Origin: Margaritispora aquatica
Taxonomy: Eukaryota > Ascomycota > Leotiomycetes > Helotiales > Discinellaceae
NCBI GenBank assembly: GCA_007644065.1
Contig: VJWN01000013.1
Span: 248,001 to 312,000, forward strand
Direction: 5' to 3'
DNA length: 64,000 nucleotides
The notes under the pieces were generated by a model that made no database searches, was not told the origin of the DNA, and saw only the letters and a list, made by a program, of their open reading frames with translations. Below, piece by piece: positions 10,385 to 23,302 of this stretch. The first letter of the stretch is position 1; every line of letters starts with the position of its first letter. Made by a program: the position numbers and the translations under genes.

Positions 10385-12020
10385 TTAAGCATCAACCAGC
10401 TCCCCCGTTTCCAACCACTTTAAACATAACCTATCGAATCTCTCTGGATCTTCCCAGTAACACCAATGTCCACCCCACCCACCAGCAACACCCTTCGCCC
10501 TCTGCGCATCTCCTTCATAATCACCAGCTCTATTCACAAACCCAACCACACTCAACGGCCCTGCAGCAGGAAAACATCCCGACCTCGTACTTGCTACAAC
10601 CAACACTTTCGTCTGACTTCCACTCTTCGGTCCAAAGGTAGCCTTAATACTCTCTCTCCAATCCAATGCAGTGTGGTCACCCATCAGTTTTCCCAACCAC
10701 GTAGGGTCACACTTCATTGCTTCCCCCAAGAAGAACCGCTCATCTTCTTCCCACTGCTTGCTGTGTGGCTTAATCGAATCAGTGGGGAGGGGGAAAGCAC
10801 GGTAAGAAAGACAGGCGGCGATGGTGCCTTTGTGTGCTGTTTCTGGGGAGAGGGCCAGTGTAGTTTGAAGTCCCGCAAGCGCAACGGAGGAGTTCATCCC
10901 GCGGTTACAAAAGTCATAATTCCAACCAGTTGAAGGGTCAGCGTTTTGCAAAGGCGCTTGGTCGACAAGAATGGTGTGGGTAAATGGTGCCGTGGTGAAT
11001 AATGACGCATAGCACCTAGACTATTAATGAAATCATAACATTGACATATGAGGAATGCCGAAGCATACCATAAAATCGAACAGCCCAAGCTCCCACCAAT
11101 AGCCTTCCATTCACTCCCCTTACCTTGGTCGAGAAACATGACTAGCTCCCTCAAATCCATTGTTAGCCTAGAGACTTGGAACCCATGGATGGGCTTGTCG
11201 CTGTCGCCATGACCGCGGAGGTCGGGGGCGATTACGCGGTACTTGGCGTTGAATGCGGGGATATTGCGTTGCCAGACGAGAGAGGAACCCGTGAAGCCAT
11301 GAATCTGGGGTGCGTTAGTTCGGTAGCTGGGCGTGGGGGTTGGTGCTCAGAGGTGCAACAAAATGGTGAAGCTTGGAGTAGATTGTGGTGATGGATTAGG
11401 ACTGAGTTGCATGAATGGTGTGATTTGACAATACGAAATTGGAGAGGATGACGGCGAGAGACGTTAGTAGCTGCAAGAGATTATGCTGACATCTATGATG
11501 ACAGTAGGGTAGCATATTGCAGCATCTCAAGGTAGAAAAACGCCGAAGCGTTTCGTGCTTGGAGGGGAATGAGCACGCAATGGAGATATGCAGCTGCAAC
11601 CCCAGACAAAAGGTAATTCCTCTCCTAATAAGGCGCCATCTAACTGCAGCATCTAGCACACAATATTCGTGGTTGCGAGACTAAGAATCTCACCAAATTG
11701 ACACGAAAGCTTTTGAAGTATAGAATGAATATGCAGCTTGCACATACAAATCTCGCAATTACAGGCTCGCTCAAGCGTCTTTGCAATATGCAGGCAGTAA
11801 AACGTAACAATCATAAGACGCAATCAAATACAGAATGGCGCTATTGACCGAGGACTACTGTCGTAGAAGCAACACGCATATGAAAGACCTGAAATGAATC
11901 ACCACTCACAAGAATCAGCCAAGGTTTCTTCTTCTCTGTTGCATCCTCTGCACCGGTATCTATGTACCTCAAGTTGACGCCATCATTAGCTTTGAAGGTG
12001 TACATCGTTGGAACTGCCAT
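10385..12020 (-). CDS. Alpha/beta hydrolase
   Basis: Three exons, 12020-11910, 11304-11069 and 11015-10385, join in frame to give 325 residues. The first junction creates the oxyanion-loop motif HGFTG (residues 39-43) after a beta strand ending in PWLIL. A GHGDSD motif follows at 68-73, then the nucleophile elbow GGSLG with Ser109. A C-terminal GGHW probably supplies the catalytic His. This is the order of the alpha/beta hydrolase fold 1 family, so an esterase, lipase-like or epoxide-hydrolase-like activity is possible; the substrate cannot be told. There is no signal peptide, so it is probably intracellular. The first intron (11909-11305) is 605 nt, several times longer than others here, while its GTGAGT donor and CAG acceptor are standard. 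The start is the ATG at 12020. Confidence 0.85.
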
Positions 12021-12356
12021 ATTGGTCAAAGTGCAAAATGTAAGAGAGATGTTACATAGAAGCTGGCTTGAATTGAGTTGAGTCCATGATGAAGTGGGGT
12101 GTCTAGTTTCATGATGGGTAAACTCCGGTTAAGTAGGGAAGACGCATTCCAGGCCTCAAACGACCATGTCTGGAACTTTGAACGCGTTTGACAATCATAC
12201 TTGATTTTGAAACTTGAAGTCAAAAAGAAATAAGAGAATGCAATGTGAATGAATCTATTGACCCAACCTGTAGACGCCAACGCTATGGGTATCTCAGCCA
12301 TATCCATCTATCTATAGTACAGTAATACAAGCAAGGCCATCATTTAATCGTCAAAC

Positions 12357-14308
12357 TCACCAACCATTGTTATTGGTATCTCTCTCAGGTCTCCTACCTC
12401 CACGACCCGGACCGCCGCCTCCGCGACCTCGACCAGCTCCCATGCCGCCTCTCTCAGTCTGAGATCCACCCCGTCCTGCATTCTGACCACCTCCTGATCT
12501 ACCTTCTCCGCCTCCTGTCGCAGGCTTACTAGCTCCACCACGACCTCCACCGCCGCCGCGTGGAACTCTGGGTGGATCCGGAATAGCAATCAATCCCTTT
12601 GTTCCTTTCAATCCCATCTTGCCAATTGTGCTCTTTGGAATACCTGGAATCTCTGGAACGCCAAGACCCTCGATGGCAAACTTGTTGCCCTCAGCTACCA
12701 ATCGCACATTGTCCCACCCCAATGGCTTAGTGTAGTTCTTGTAGTAACCCAACCATCCACGGTAAGTTCTGTCATGACTCTCGATAGTCTGAGCAATGGC
12801 CATGACTTCGCTCTTTGCACTCAAATCTGCCTGTCCTTTCTCAAATGTGATCTCCTTCAGTGTCCATTTTGAAAAGAAAGTTTCATGCTCGGTGATGATA
12901 AAAGTTCCTCGTCCCTCTGCACCAGCACGAGCAGTTCGTCCTAAACGATGAACATATGACTCCTTGTCGGATGGAATACCAACTTGCAAAACGTTGGTGA
13001 CCCTTGGAAAATCCATTCCTCTGGCTACGACATCTGTTGCGACAAGTACACCGTTATTTGCTTCTCTGAATGCATTTGTGGCGGTAGTTCTCTTGTTTTG
13101 GTTGACACGAGAATGAAGCACGCTCACTTTGGGGAAGCCAGGGATCCTCTCTAGCACCTCACCATAGAAATCAACCAATGCTGCGGTAGGAGAAAAGACA
13201 ATAGCCTTGAATGAGGAAACTCCTTCAATGGCCATCTCGGAACGAAGGGCGCCAATTAGTGCAGCAGCAACGTCGGAAAACTCTGGGACAACAATGAGAT
13301 GTTGAGGAACACGCTCATGGGTGTTCAAGTCTCCTTCTTTGATACACGTAATGAACTTGTAACCTTTGCCCAATACCAGGTGCGCAACTTTCTCGACGTG
13401 AGGTGCAATGGTAGCGGAGAACAGCATTCCCTGTCGCTGAGTTTGCTCCTTATCTGGCAAACATTTGATGATGTCTTTAAGAGCATTCATGAATCCCATA
13501 TCCAAGAGTCGATCTGCTTCGTCTAATACCAGGGTATCAAGATTCCTGAACGCATCAACTACAGCAGGATTGCTGAGGTGATCGTTCAATCTCCCCGGTG
13601 TAGCAATCAAGATCTTGCAACCTCCCAGGATTTCCTTCTCTTCTCTATCTTTGTTTGTTCCACCGATGGCGAAGCTGACCTTGTCGAATTGTGGAAGATT
13701 CTTGAGCAACTGTTTTGCCTCCTTTGCGATTTGCATAGCCAGTTCCCTTGTAGGACTGATTACGAGCAGCGAAATGCCAGATCCCCGCTCTCTGTTCTTG
13801 TTGATCATTGTTTGAATGGCGGGTAGGAGGAAGGCGATCGTCTTTCCAGTTCCAGTCTTTGCTTGTGCAAGACAGTCAACACGATTTGCAAGGAGATCGT
13901 GAAGGGTCGCAGCTTGGACAGGCATCACTATATCTCGTTAGTGCAGTCCTAATCGCAAGATACCTCGCATATGAGAATAGCATAATACATACTGTGATCG
14001 AACTTCAGATCCTCAATAATTGTCTTCAGGATAACAGGATGCAACAGATTCTGCTTTCCTAAATCTGCGAATCTTGGAGTATCCAGAGGAACCGACTCTG
14101 AAAGAGGAGGGGTCGCAACTCTAGCAGGAGCTTGAGGTACTGCCATTGTTGACATGAGCTCAGCATTTCGAGGAGTGGCATTTGTGGTAATGTTCTTCTT
14201 TCCCCTATAAGCATTCTTGCGAATCGAAGACCTTTTCGCGTCCATGGTGAAGGTTGTGATGAAAGATTTTAGTAAGTGACTGCGCCTAAATGGAGCAAGT
14301 GAAAGCAT
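12357..14308 (-). CDS. MSS116: DEAD-box ATP-dependent RNA helicase, Mss116 type
   Basis: Exons 14308-13993 and 13927-12357 join through a GTATGT donor and ATAG acceptor to give 628 residues. Helicase motifs appear in order: AKTGTGKT (129-135), PTREL, TPGR, DEAD, SAT, an ATDVVARGMDF block and HRLGRTARAG. The C-terminus is rich in RGG/GGRGG repeats, a usual RNA-binding tail. Two in-frame starts are possible. The ATG at 14308 adds a basic, hydroxylated leader (LAPFRRSHLLKSFITTFT) typical of a mitochondrial presequence. The ATG at 14245 would remove it. The family (Mss116/Mrh-like) helps group I and II intron splicing and translation in mitochondria, and the leader favours that role here. The stop codon overlaps a GTGAGT donor-like sequence; splicing there would change only the last residue. 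Confidence 0.88.
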
Positions 14309-16293
14309 GAAAATAAATGGGAAAATCAACGAGTGAAAAATTGAATGAACACCTCAGTCTTTGTTGCTGTCCTGTTACAAGCGGGAGAACTTTTTTGACC
14401 CAGCGTCATAATTCATGATCACATGATTGATAGATAAGATAAGGTTTCTCCTATTATTTTGCCATGGCAAGGTGGGTGGAAACCATGACCACGGCCAGAC
14501 AATCTTGAAGGAAAATGATGATGCTTCATCAGAATACCTTAATAACCCTACAACTTCTTTCAAATTTACTACAATATTAAAAGCACACTCGTCATCTGTT
14601 AATATTCACGAGACACAACAGAAAACCATGTTTCTAGGAAATTCTAAAGCAATATGGAGAAACATGGAGGATAAGACATCCATAGGGAAAGACATCTGGA
14701 GTTCCGAATGCTTTACTTAACGACATCTTGGACAAGGACCCATTTTCGAACTGATCTCAATTCTGGGCCATCCTCACTTTCTGAACCCTTTGTAATCCTT
14801 CTGATCAAGAAGTTTGCCTCTCCACTTGTGTGAACATCTCGAAACGTTCAATCTCGGAAGGTTGCCTACACAACATCATCTCGTCAACTCTGTCCCTTGA
14901 CATCGGCACCATGCATACGCGTACTTCCTTCCGTACGGTCAAATATGCAGGTAGGTAAGAATATTGTGCCTCTCATTTCGGCTTTTGCTCTCGTTTCAAC
15001 TTTCCGTGTCTTTGCGTTAGTTGTTTAGTCTTTCCGCTTCATTTGAAGAGCCTCGAAAGCCTCCGACGTCTTGGGCCAGACTTGAGACGGCAGGCTTTTG
15101 TAGCCATGAGCCTTCCAGCTGTGCCAAAACGATGAGACGGGTTTGGTGGCTTTCAGATCAGATATACAGTCTTGGCAAAATTCCCGAGATGGTGTTAGAG
15201 TATATGAGCTAGTGCATACTTGTGATTCAGCTCGAGAAGCTGGTTGCTTGGAACATCGAGGTATGTCTTGGAAATGTTGCACCGCTACTCCGTACACAGA
15301 GATATACGAGATAAGTTACAAGCATACATTCTCTGCTTCAACAGTGAAAGCCCTCTATTACCATACACATCTATTATTAGAGCTGGCCACCCTCTTAACA
15401 TGACAATAGACTATAGGAAACCGAATTCCCATGTTACACTTCCTCGGTATGCTCACAAATGAGCCTCTTCCAGGCTCTTACCTGCTGGCCATGACCAAAT
15501 TGAGTCAAGAAACAGAACCTCTTCATGCATTGGCTCAATTCCCTAGTGAGATCTACCGCGCACCAAATAATGGATTTGACCAGAATTGGCTCGGTGCCCA
15601 CAAGCCTGCTCCTCAAGACTTCAATTACGCATGCGGTCCAAGAAGATATCATTAGGCACATACGTACCTGGGGATTGTATCCGTATCGTACAATTTTTTG
15701 ACTTGAATGCAGACATCGGATTGCACTCTGGCAACTTGCTGCCGCGAGCGACGAGGTTTCTCGTCTGTTTTCGCGTGGCTGCATGTAGCGCTCTCAATAC
15801 TCGGCATCGATGGTTCCTGGCGTACCTTACCTCACTGTCAGGGGCAAACTGGTCTCTAGTGGATAAAATAGCATACCAGCAAACGGGCTTTCCGAAATCT
15901 CGAAATGTGAGAGGTCAGATCAAAGTAGACTATGCGACGGAGAGCATGGCCTTCGTACAAATTGAGAGACTGATCGCAAGATTAACCTCAAGAAAGCGCG
16001 AAACCATTCCTCTTCAATCAATATGGTTGCTCATAGTCGGGACGCTACTCCTTATTAATTAAACTTTTCGCTAAGTTTAATGCTAGCAAGATTCAATTCT
16101 TCTAGCTTCTCATCTTAGCGGAGGTCTCTTCTAGGCTATTTTCATTCAGCCACTTGGCGAAAGAGTAGTGCGAGTACATAATAAGTTCATTTCCCAAAGC
16201 ATAGAGGTGGTCACACGATCTTGGTGACTTCGTCGTGCCCTTGCGTGGCCAAAATTCCTTTCATTTCATTGACAATTCTTGCTATTGCACAAA
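14309..16293. other. Intergenic region, no supported gene
   Basis: Divergent upstream region of the helicase (minus) and the WSC-domain gene (plus). Open frames here are short, lack homology I recognise and often lack an ATG. Nothing else identified. Confidence 0.5.
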
Positions 16294-19200
16294 ATGTCTG
16301 GCATCATGTCTTCTACACTCGTTTTTGCGTTTCTTCTTTCTCTCTTTATTAATCATGTCAATTCTCTCGCTTCAACAGACACAATTACATGGGGAGGAGA
16401 TAACTCTCGGAATGGATATCAATCGTGAGTTTAACTTTTAAAACAGAACTCTTGCAACCATACCTAACTATGATAGTAATCATAATATGGACCCGTCAGT
16501 GGTTGGAAGCTACCAATTCGGACAGCTTTTCAAAACAGCACTTCCAGGAAACTATGGTGGATACGCTGAGCAAATTTACTCTCAGCCGCTTGTGTATACT
16601 GCAGCTGATGGGGTGCAATATGTTTATGTTGCCACCACACAGAACAACATTTACAAGATCAATGCCAGGACGGGTGCTATTGTAATGAGTCGGAGCATGC
16701 ATATTCCATTCTTGCAAGCAGATCTCAATGGCTGCACAGATATTAACCCTCACATTGGCGTCATAGGTTCGGGGACTATTGATCCAACCACAGACACGCT
16801 CTATCTCTTAGCAAAGACATATGTTAACCAGTCCGCCATTAATGTTGCCCAAGGAAAGCCTAATGGACGCCATTATCTACATGCCATCAATGTCAACGAT
16901 CTCATTGATCGACCAAACTTCCCTGTAGACTTGGAGGGTACTGTTGCTCGAAATAATCCTAGCCGAATTTACAACGGCGGTATTCACAACCAGCGCCCAG
17001 CACTACTCCAAACTGGACAATATGTCTATGCTGGATTTGGCTCTCATTGTGTACAATACAACTTTACTGGATGGATCATGGGTTGGGATAAGACGACCGG
17101 TGCAAACGTAGAAAGATGGGCAACTGAAGGCATGGGTGTTCCAAATACTACTCCAGGCGGAGGAATTTGGATGTCTGGAGGTGGAATTTCTTCTGATGAT
17201 GCCGGGTCTTTGTTCTTTGGCACGGGAAATGGTTATGCTTCCCAATTGAGCACCATTCCTGTGAACGGCCGTAATCCACCAACTGCTATGGAAGAAGCTG
17301 CTGTTCACATGACCATCAACAGTGATGGAAGTTTGTCAGTTGTCGACTTCTTCATGCCATATGAGAAGACTCAACTTGATGGCGCCGACAAGGATCTTGG
17401 TTGCACGCCATTAGAAATTCTGCCCAGCCAGTTTTCTTGTGGTGATATCAAACGTATCGGTGTTATCACAGGCAAGACGGGTAAGACATATTTTCTTAAC
17501 TTGGACGATTTGGGTGGATATCAGAACGGACCAAATAAGTTGGACAAGATCATTGGAGTATATCAGAACGAGAATTCCGTGTACTCTGGTGCTGGCGTAT
17601 ATCCGGGTGAGGGTGGTTATATCTACATCAATGGTAAGCAAAAATTGGTTTCGAGGCTTGTCTAGAAAATGCTAATTTTGAAGTGATTCAATATCCTACT
17701 CATGCTTTCAAGTTCTCTTGTAATGCTGGAGTTCCAGGTTTTACCAAGGTTGGCGATACCACAAACAAGAATGCTTACGTTCTTGGGACTGGACATGGCA
17801 CTACGACATCACTTAATGGTCAAGCAGGAACAGGCCTTCTCTGGGTCACTGATGTGGATGGTCTCAATCTCCGCGTGTACAACGCAGTTCCCGTCAATGG
17901 AGTGATAAACCAGATCGCTGGTTTCAATATTCCAGGAGTTACAAAATTCAGCCGTGCTGTATTTGGTGACGGTCGTGCATATGTTGGGACGAACAATGGC
18001 TTTCTTTATGCTTTCGGCTCTCCCGTCAATTTGCCACTCAATTGCACGTCGCCGGTCGACTTTGGCACATCTAACCTCAATAATGCCACAGCTCCTACAA
18101 CAATTACCTGCACTGCCAAGGTTGGCATTACAGTCAACAGTTTGAACTTGACTGGAAATGCCAATTTCAATGTGACTGGTACTCCTACTACACCTCTCAC
18201 TTTGGCTGCTGGCAAGACATTTTCATTCCAAGCTTACTTCAATCCTCAAACAGTTGGGCCTCTCTCATCTGATTATGTGATCACGACAACGAACAATGTT
18301 CCCGGATACAGTACCAACACCCCAGTCACACTGCGAGGAACTGGTCAGAGTGCGAATGCTCTTCTGCAGGTTAGCCCGCTTGTGTTGTCTTTCCAAGGCG
18401 TTATCACTGGAGCACAGATTGGAGGAGTCAACCAGTCAGTGTTAATCAACAATCTGGGCAATGCACCTCTCACAATATCAAACATCAAATACTCTCTCAC
18501 GAGCGAGACGGGTCCTTTCATTCCAGCTAATCAAACATCCTCCGGACCTCGTGCTGGTGCCTTCACTTTCATTGGACTTCCTACTACAATACCTGGCAAC
18601 TCAGGTGTTACAGTTATTGTCAACTTTGACACCTCAGTTAGTGGGAATTTCGCAGCTTACTTGAATATTGTCTCCAATGGAGGAACCAAGATCTTTGACG
18701 TTGTTGGGACTTCAGGCTCAGCACCTGTAGCCCTTGTGGAATTCCAAACACCAGACGGCTCTGGTTGGGTACCATATCAACCAGGGCAGAACTTCACATT
18801 TGGCAATGTCATCGAAAACACCACCAGAAACCTCAAAGTGAGACTTAAAAATAACGGTACAGCAGATGGTGCCAACTTACACGTTACCGTCTCCAAGCTT
18901 CCATTCGGAGTAGCTGGAATCATTGGTGCGGCTAACTCTGTTGATCTTGCCGAAGGCACAGATATAGCGCCTGGCCAGAATGCCACTGCCACATTCTATT
19001 GCTCGGTTCCAAAGCAGCAATGGAACAATCAACCTTATTACGGCAGTGCATTATGGACTTTGAATGTTGATGACCCGAATTTTGGGAAACAGAGCATCCA
19101 ATTTTCTTGTGGTGCGGTTTCTGAGCAAGCGCCCCCCCTCACTTCTAGTGGACTGTCATTATACGGGTATACTGGTTGCTTCAAGGAGAATAACCCAGGT

Positions 19201-21960
19201 CGTCAATTAAAACAGCAGATTTACAGTGAAGCTACCAATGTTATTCCTAAGTGCATTGCTGCTTGTGCTGCAAATAACTGGATCTTTTGTGGTGTAGAAT
19301 ACAACAAGGAATGTTGGGGTGGAAACACGATTCCTATTCAGCAGGTTGATGAAGCCAACTGCAATTATCCTTGGTAAGTAGTCCACTCGTCCAAACATGC
19401 AAAAGCTAATGCAAATCTAGCGCCGGCGATGTGAATCAAATATGTGGTGGAAATGGTATCGGATCTAATGCTGGCGGCAGTTACATGTCACTTTTTGCCG
19501 ACAGCAGTCGTTTCAATGGAAATGTGTCGAGCGTTACTCCCACTGGGCCATTTACCAACCCTGGAGTCAATGGCTTCAACAGCATCGGCTGCTATACAGA
19601 GGGAATTGACACGAGAGCTTTGACGGTTGGTGTGAACACCAAAGATACTGTGGCTGCTTGTGTCAACGCATGTGGGGCTGGCTCATACACTTACGCTGGT
19701 CTTGAGTATGGAGGTAAGCGAATTGAGAATCTCACTCTATAAGTTATGGAAAAACATGCTAACACTTTACAAAGGGGAATGCTATTGCGGAAATATGCTT
19801 GGCAATGGTGCAGTGCAAGCTCCTCTCACTGACTGCTCGATGCCTTGCAATGACAACACGACAGAGTACTGTGGAGCAGGCAACAGGCTCAACATCTATC
19901 AGAAAAATGGGACATACATCGCCACTTCTTCTGCTTCTTCAGCAACCTCAAGCACAACTGCACCAGTTGTAAAGCCAACTGCAACATCGGGACCACAAAT
20001 CAAGAAGATCGTGAGCAACAGCTGGACATTCCAAGGATGCTATACGGAGGCGACTACTGGCCGTGCTCTCAGCAACATCACATATGCTTCGAATGCCATG
20101 ACGCTGGAATCTTGCGCTATCTTCTGTCAAGGCAATTCTATGTTTGGTGTCGAGTATTCAAGAGAATGTTATTGTGCGAATAAGCTTGGTGCTGGAAGTG
20201 TCCCAGCTACTAATCAGGCAGACTGCTCCTTGACTTGCAAGGGCGATTCTACAGAATATTGCGGCGCTGGAAATAGATTGCAGCTGTACTTTCATACTCC
20301 AGTGGTGTCTAATTCGAGTACAAGCTTATCTACCCAAAGTTCGACAACATCGGGCATTTCAAGCACTTTGAGCACTTCGAGTCTGTTGTCGTCTACCTCA
20401 ACATCTGACTCAAGCTCAGCACCAAGCTCCACTTCATCCACATCAAGTATGCCTTCCTCGGCGCCAACATCTACCTCTTCGACATCAAGCATACCCTCAC
20501 CAGCACCAAGCTCAACCTCGTCGACGTCAAGTGCTCCTTCATCTGCTCCAACGTCCACATCTTCGACTTCAAGCATAAATCCATCTGCACCCACATCTAG
20601 TTCATCCACATCGACACAAAGTACGAGCAGCAGCTCAGTCTCTACCATCCCAACCGGACCAGCCATTGTTCCATCTGTAGGTGCATTCAACTACCTTGGA
20701 TGCTACACCGAAGCCACAGGTGCACGAGCACTAGGTAGCAATACCTATGCATCAGATACCATGACCGTTGAATCATGCGCTGCATTCTGTGGTGCTTACA
20801 CCATGTTCGGCGTTGAGTATTCTAGAGAATGCTGGTGTGGAAACTCCTTTGCAGCCGGATCAGTTCTCACCAAGGACTCTGATTGTTCCATGACATGCAA
20901 GGGAAACCCGCTAGAGTACTGTGGGAATGGAAACAGGCTAAGCACATACATCAAGAACGGCACTTCGTCAAGCTTCTCATCAAGTAGCAGTACTCTACCC
21001 GCATCTGCGCCGACAGTGGTGGCGCCTGCACCTGCATCAACCAGCCCAGCATTGAAGCAAACCGTAGGTGCCTACACCTATGCAGGATGCTACACAGAAG
21101 CCACCAAAGGACGTGCTCTCACCTCCGCAGCATTCTATAATTATACCAATATGACAGTAGAGATGTGCGCAACAAGCTGTGCTGAAGCAAAGATGTTTGG
21201 TGTAGAATACGGCGGAGAGTGCTACTGTGGAAGCTCACTGAATGCTGGTAGTATCATTGCTCCAGATACGGATTGTTCGTTCCCTTGCCCTGGAGCGAAG
21301 TCACAGTACTGTGGGGCTGGAAACAGGCTGAACCTTTACACGCTCAGTACTGGAACTAGTTCCTCGAGCAGCAATTCAAGCTCAGCACAATCTTCGACCA
21401 CAAATCAACCCAGTAGCTCCCCACCGGTTCCATCTTCAGCACCAAGCTCAACAAGCAGTGCCACTGATATAGTGCAATCATATATATCAAGCCAAGGCAC
21501 ATTAGTCACCCCATCATCAGCACCAAATTCGACCAGCAGTCCCATCTTTTCATCTACATCAACATCCTCAGTAACACCAACGCCCACTGGTCCAGTCATC
21601 TCCCAAGGCAACTCAAACTTCACCTACTACGGGTGTGTGTCCGAGCCATCTGCTGGACGCCTGCTCGCCGCTCAAGTCGAGAACAACGGCACATATATGA
21701 GCATCGAGAAGTGTCTAGCCAACTGTCCGGCCTCAGGATATGCTGCCGTTGAATACGGCCGCGAGTGTTGGTGCGGACCTACTCTCAATTTTGCTGGGTA
21801 TAGCGGTGCCACACCTGGCAAGAACGTCAGTGATTCTGACTGTAATATTTTATGTCCAGGGAACTCGACCGAGTTTTGCGGTGCGGGGAACAGATTGAGT
21901 TTGTATTATTTTGATGCGCAAAAGGCGTTGGCGAATGCTGCTGGTGGTGGTGGTTCGTAG
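16294..21960 (+). CDS. Secreted beta-propeller protein with six WSC domains
   Basis: Five exons (16294-16424, 16477-17633, 17684-19373, 19421-19713, 19775-21960) give 1818 residues, and every junction is in frame with consensus splice sites. A signal peptide covers about residues 1-25. Residues 30-540 resemble a PQQ/quinoprotein-like beta-propeller (opening WGGDNSRNGYQ, then repeated VYVAT/YVGT strands). About 550-900 carry immunoglobulin-like repeats reminiscent of the ASPM/SPD-2/Hydin type. Six WSC domains follow, starting near residues 924, 1046, 1174, 1395, 1525 and 1705. Most have the GCYTE, GVEY, ECYCG/ECWCG and EYCGAGNRL signatures, the first being the most divergent. Ser/Thr-rich linkers, probably O-glycosylated, separate several of them. 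WSC domains bind fungal wall glycans. There is no C-terminal membrane helix or GPI signal, so I infer a secreted wall-associated protein. Enzyme activity of the propeller is unproven. Confidence 0.88.
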
Positions 21961-22544
21961 GTGATGATGAAACGATGTGGCGGCGGACTGAAGATTCATA
22001 TAATTTGATATGAGTTAGAGACAGAAAGGTTATACTTTAGTTTTCTATAAGTACGTTCTTTCTAGGTTTGACCTTAAGCATAGCTTGCGATGTGGCGGAC
22101 ATAAACAACAATAGACTTAAATTTCATTTCTCTAGAACGCTTTCCCGATATGTGACAAGTATTACCGCCGCAATTATACTTACAGGAAAAGTGATAACCT
22201 AGAGGGTTTGTACTCGACATTGATGATTTAGGTCGGCAAGACCTGGAGAGCCATTTTTCGAAGGAACAACAGTGCAATTTCAGTACTTTTGAGCAGAAAT
22301 TGCATTTCTCTAATTTAGTCTCACTTCAAACGAAGATGAATCGACCCAACCTTGAAGAGTATTAAGGATCGTAAAGATTGTTGTTCTTACATATTCACAA
22401 CATTCAATTGGGAAATCACCAAACTGTAAGCACCATACATAATTTCGGACCATTTCAAGGACCCTAATCCCACACTCTTTGTGATTTAAGCATCGACTAC
22501 ACACCGGCAAATAAACAATCCTGTGATACGTTCGCACACAAAAA
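21961..22544. other. Intergenic region
   Basis: 3' region of the WSC gene and upstream of the small gene at 22545. A minus-strand open frame at 22310-22705 overlaps that gene and looks like a chance frame. Nothing else seen. Confidence 0.5.
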
Positions 22545-23302
22545 ATGTCGAATGTCATTGCTACATGGCCAGCGACTTCATATCCATCTTCAATTTCGAA
22601 GTCAATGACAGTATTGGACACTTCGGAAACAGACCTGCTGATCAAAAAGAACTCCCTGTCTATACAAAGCACGAACATGCTTCCTCCAAAGTCTTCACCA
22701 TCCATAAATAAACGAAAAATATTGAGCCGCGGATCAGAAGTAGTCTACAACCGCGCAAATCGCAATTTGGTATACGTAAATCGCGCCGACTTATTTGTTA
22801 ATGGAGAATTGCGTATGTCTGCCCGGTCAGCGTTGCTCAACATTAAAACTGATACCATGACATAGGAAGTGGCTACCGCGCAACCACACTTCCACGACTA
22901 ACATACCGCCTCCCGATCCCCGGCACCAGAGACGTGATCACCATTTCACTCCGCGTCTTCATTGCCCGCAACTTCTTCAACGCACACCATAGCATCTACA
23001 TCCAGAAGATGGGGTCTGGCTTCCGACGAGAATGGAAGCCGAACCGTCGGTCCAAAATGAAGGAGAAGGGGAAGATCGAGGGCAGCTACGGCTTTGGTGG
23101 TGAAGATGGCTATGGTGATGGTAGCGATGAGACGGAGGCTGATAGGGCGGTGTTTGAGAAGGAGGATATGAAGTCGTGGGTGCACATGAAGCCCAGGGCT
23201 GGGAAGGGTGATGAGAGTTGGCAGCTGCAATATGCTTGGGGGGATAGGTTGGTTGTTATTGAGGAGGTTGAGAGCGTAGTTGCTGAGGAATCGGTGGAGT
23301 GA
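22545..23302 (+). CDS. Hypothetical protein, two exons
   Basis: I do not recognise it. Exon 1 (22545-22812) and exon 2 (22866-23302) are separated by a 53-nt intron with a perfect GTATGT donor and CATAG acceptor. The join is in frame and gives 234 residues. The ATG at 22545 follows an A-rich context. The first 70 residues are Ser/Thr-rich and likely disordered. From about residue 90 a basic, beta-rich-looking block follows (RLTYRLPIPG, then ITISLRVFIARNFF), then a Lys/Arg-rich stretch, an acidic Gly/Asp stretch and a Trp-containing C-terminus. There is no signal peptide. An antisense open frame covers part of exon 1, but the intact intron favours this strand. Confidence 0.5.

Noticed and set aside
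11396..11659. Minus-strand frame inside the long intron of the hydrolase gene.
   Set aside because: Including it would break the join that creates the HGFTG motif; no domain seen.
15586..16062. 158-codon plus-strand open frame in the helicase-WSC intergenic region.
   Set aside because: It starts with TTG, its first ATG is at 15631, and it has no recognisable motif or convincing composition.
22310..22705. 131-codon minus-strand frame with several Cys.
   Set aside because: Antisense to exon 1 of the gene at 22545, which has a consensus intron; no zinc-finger spacing is evident.
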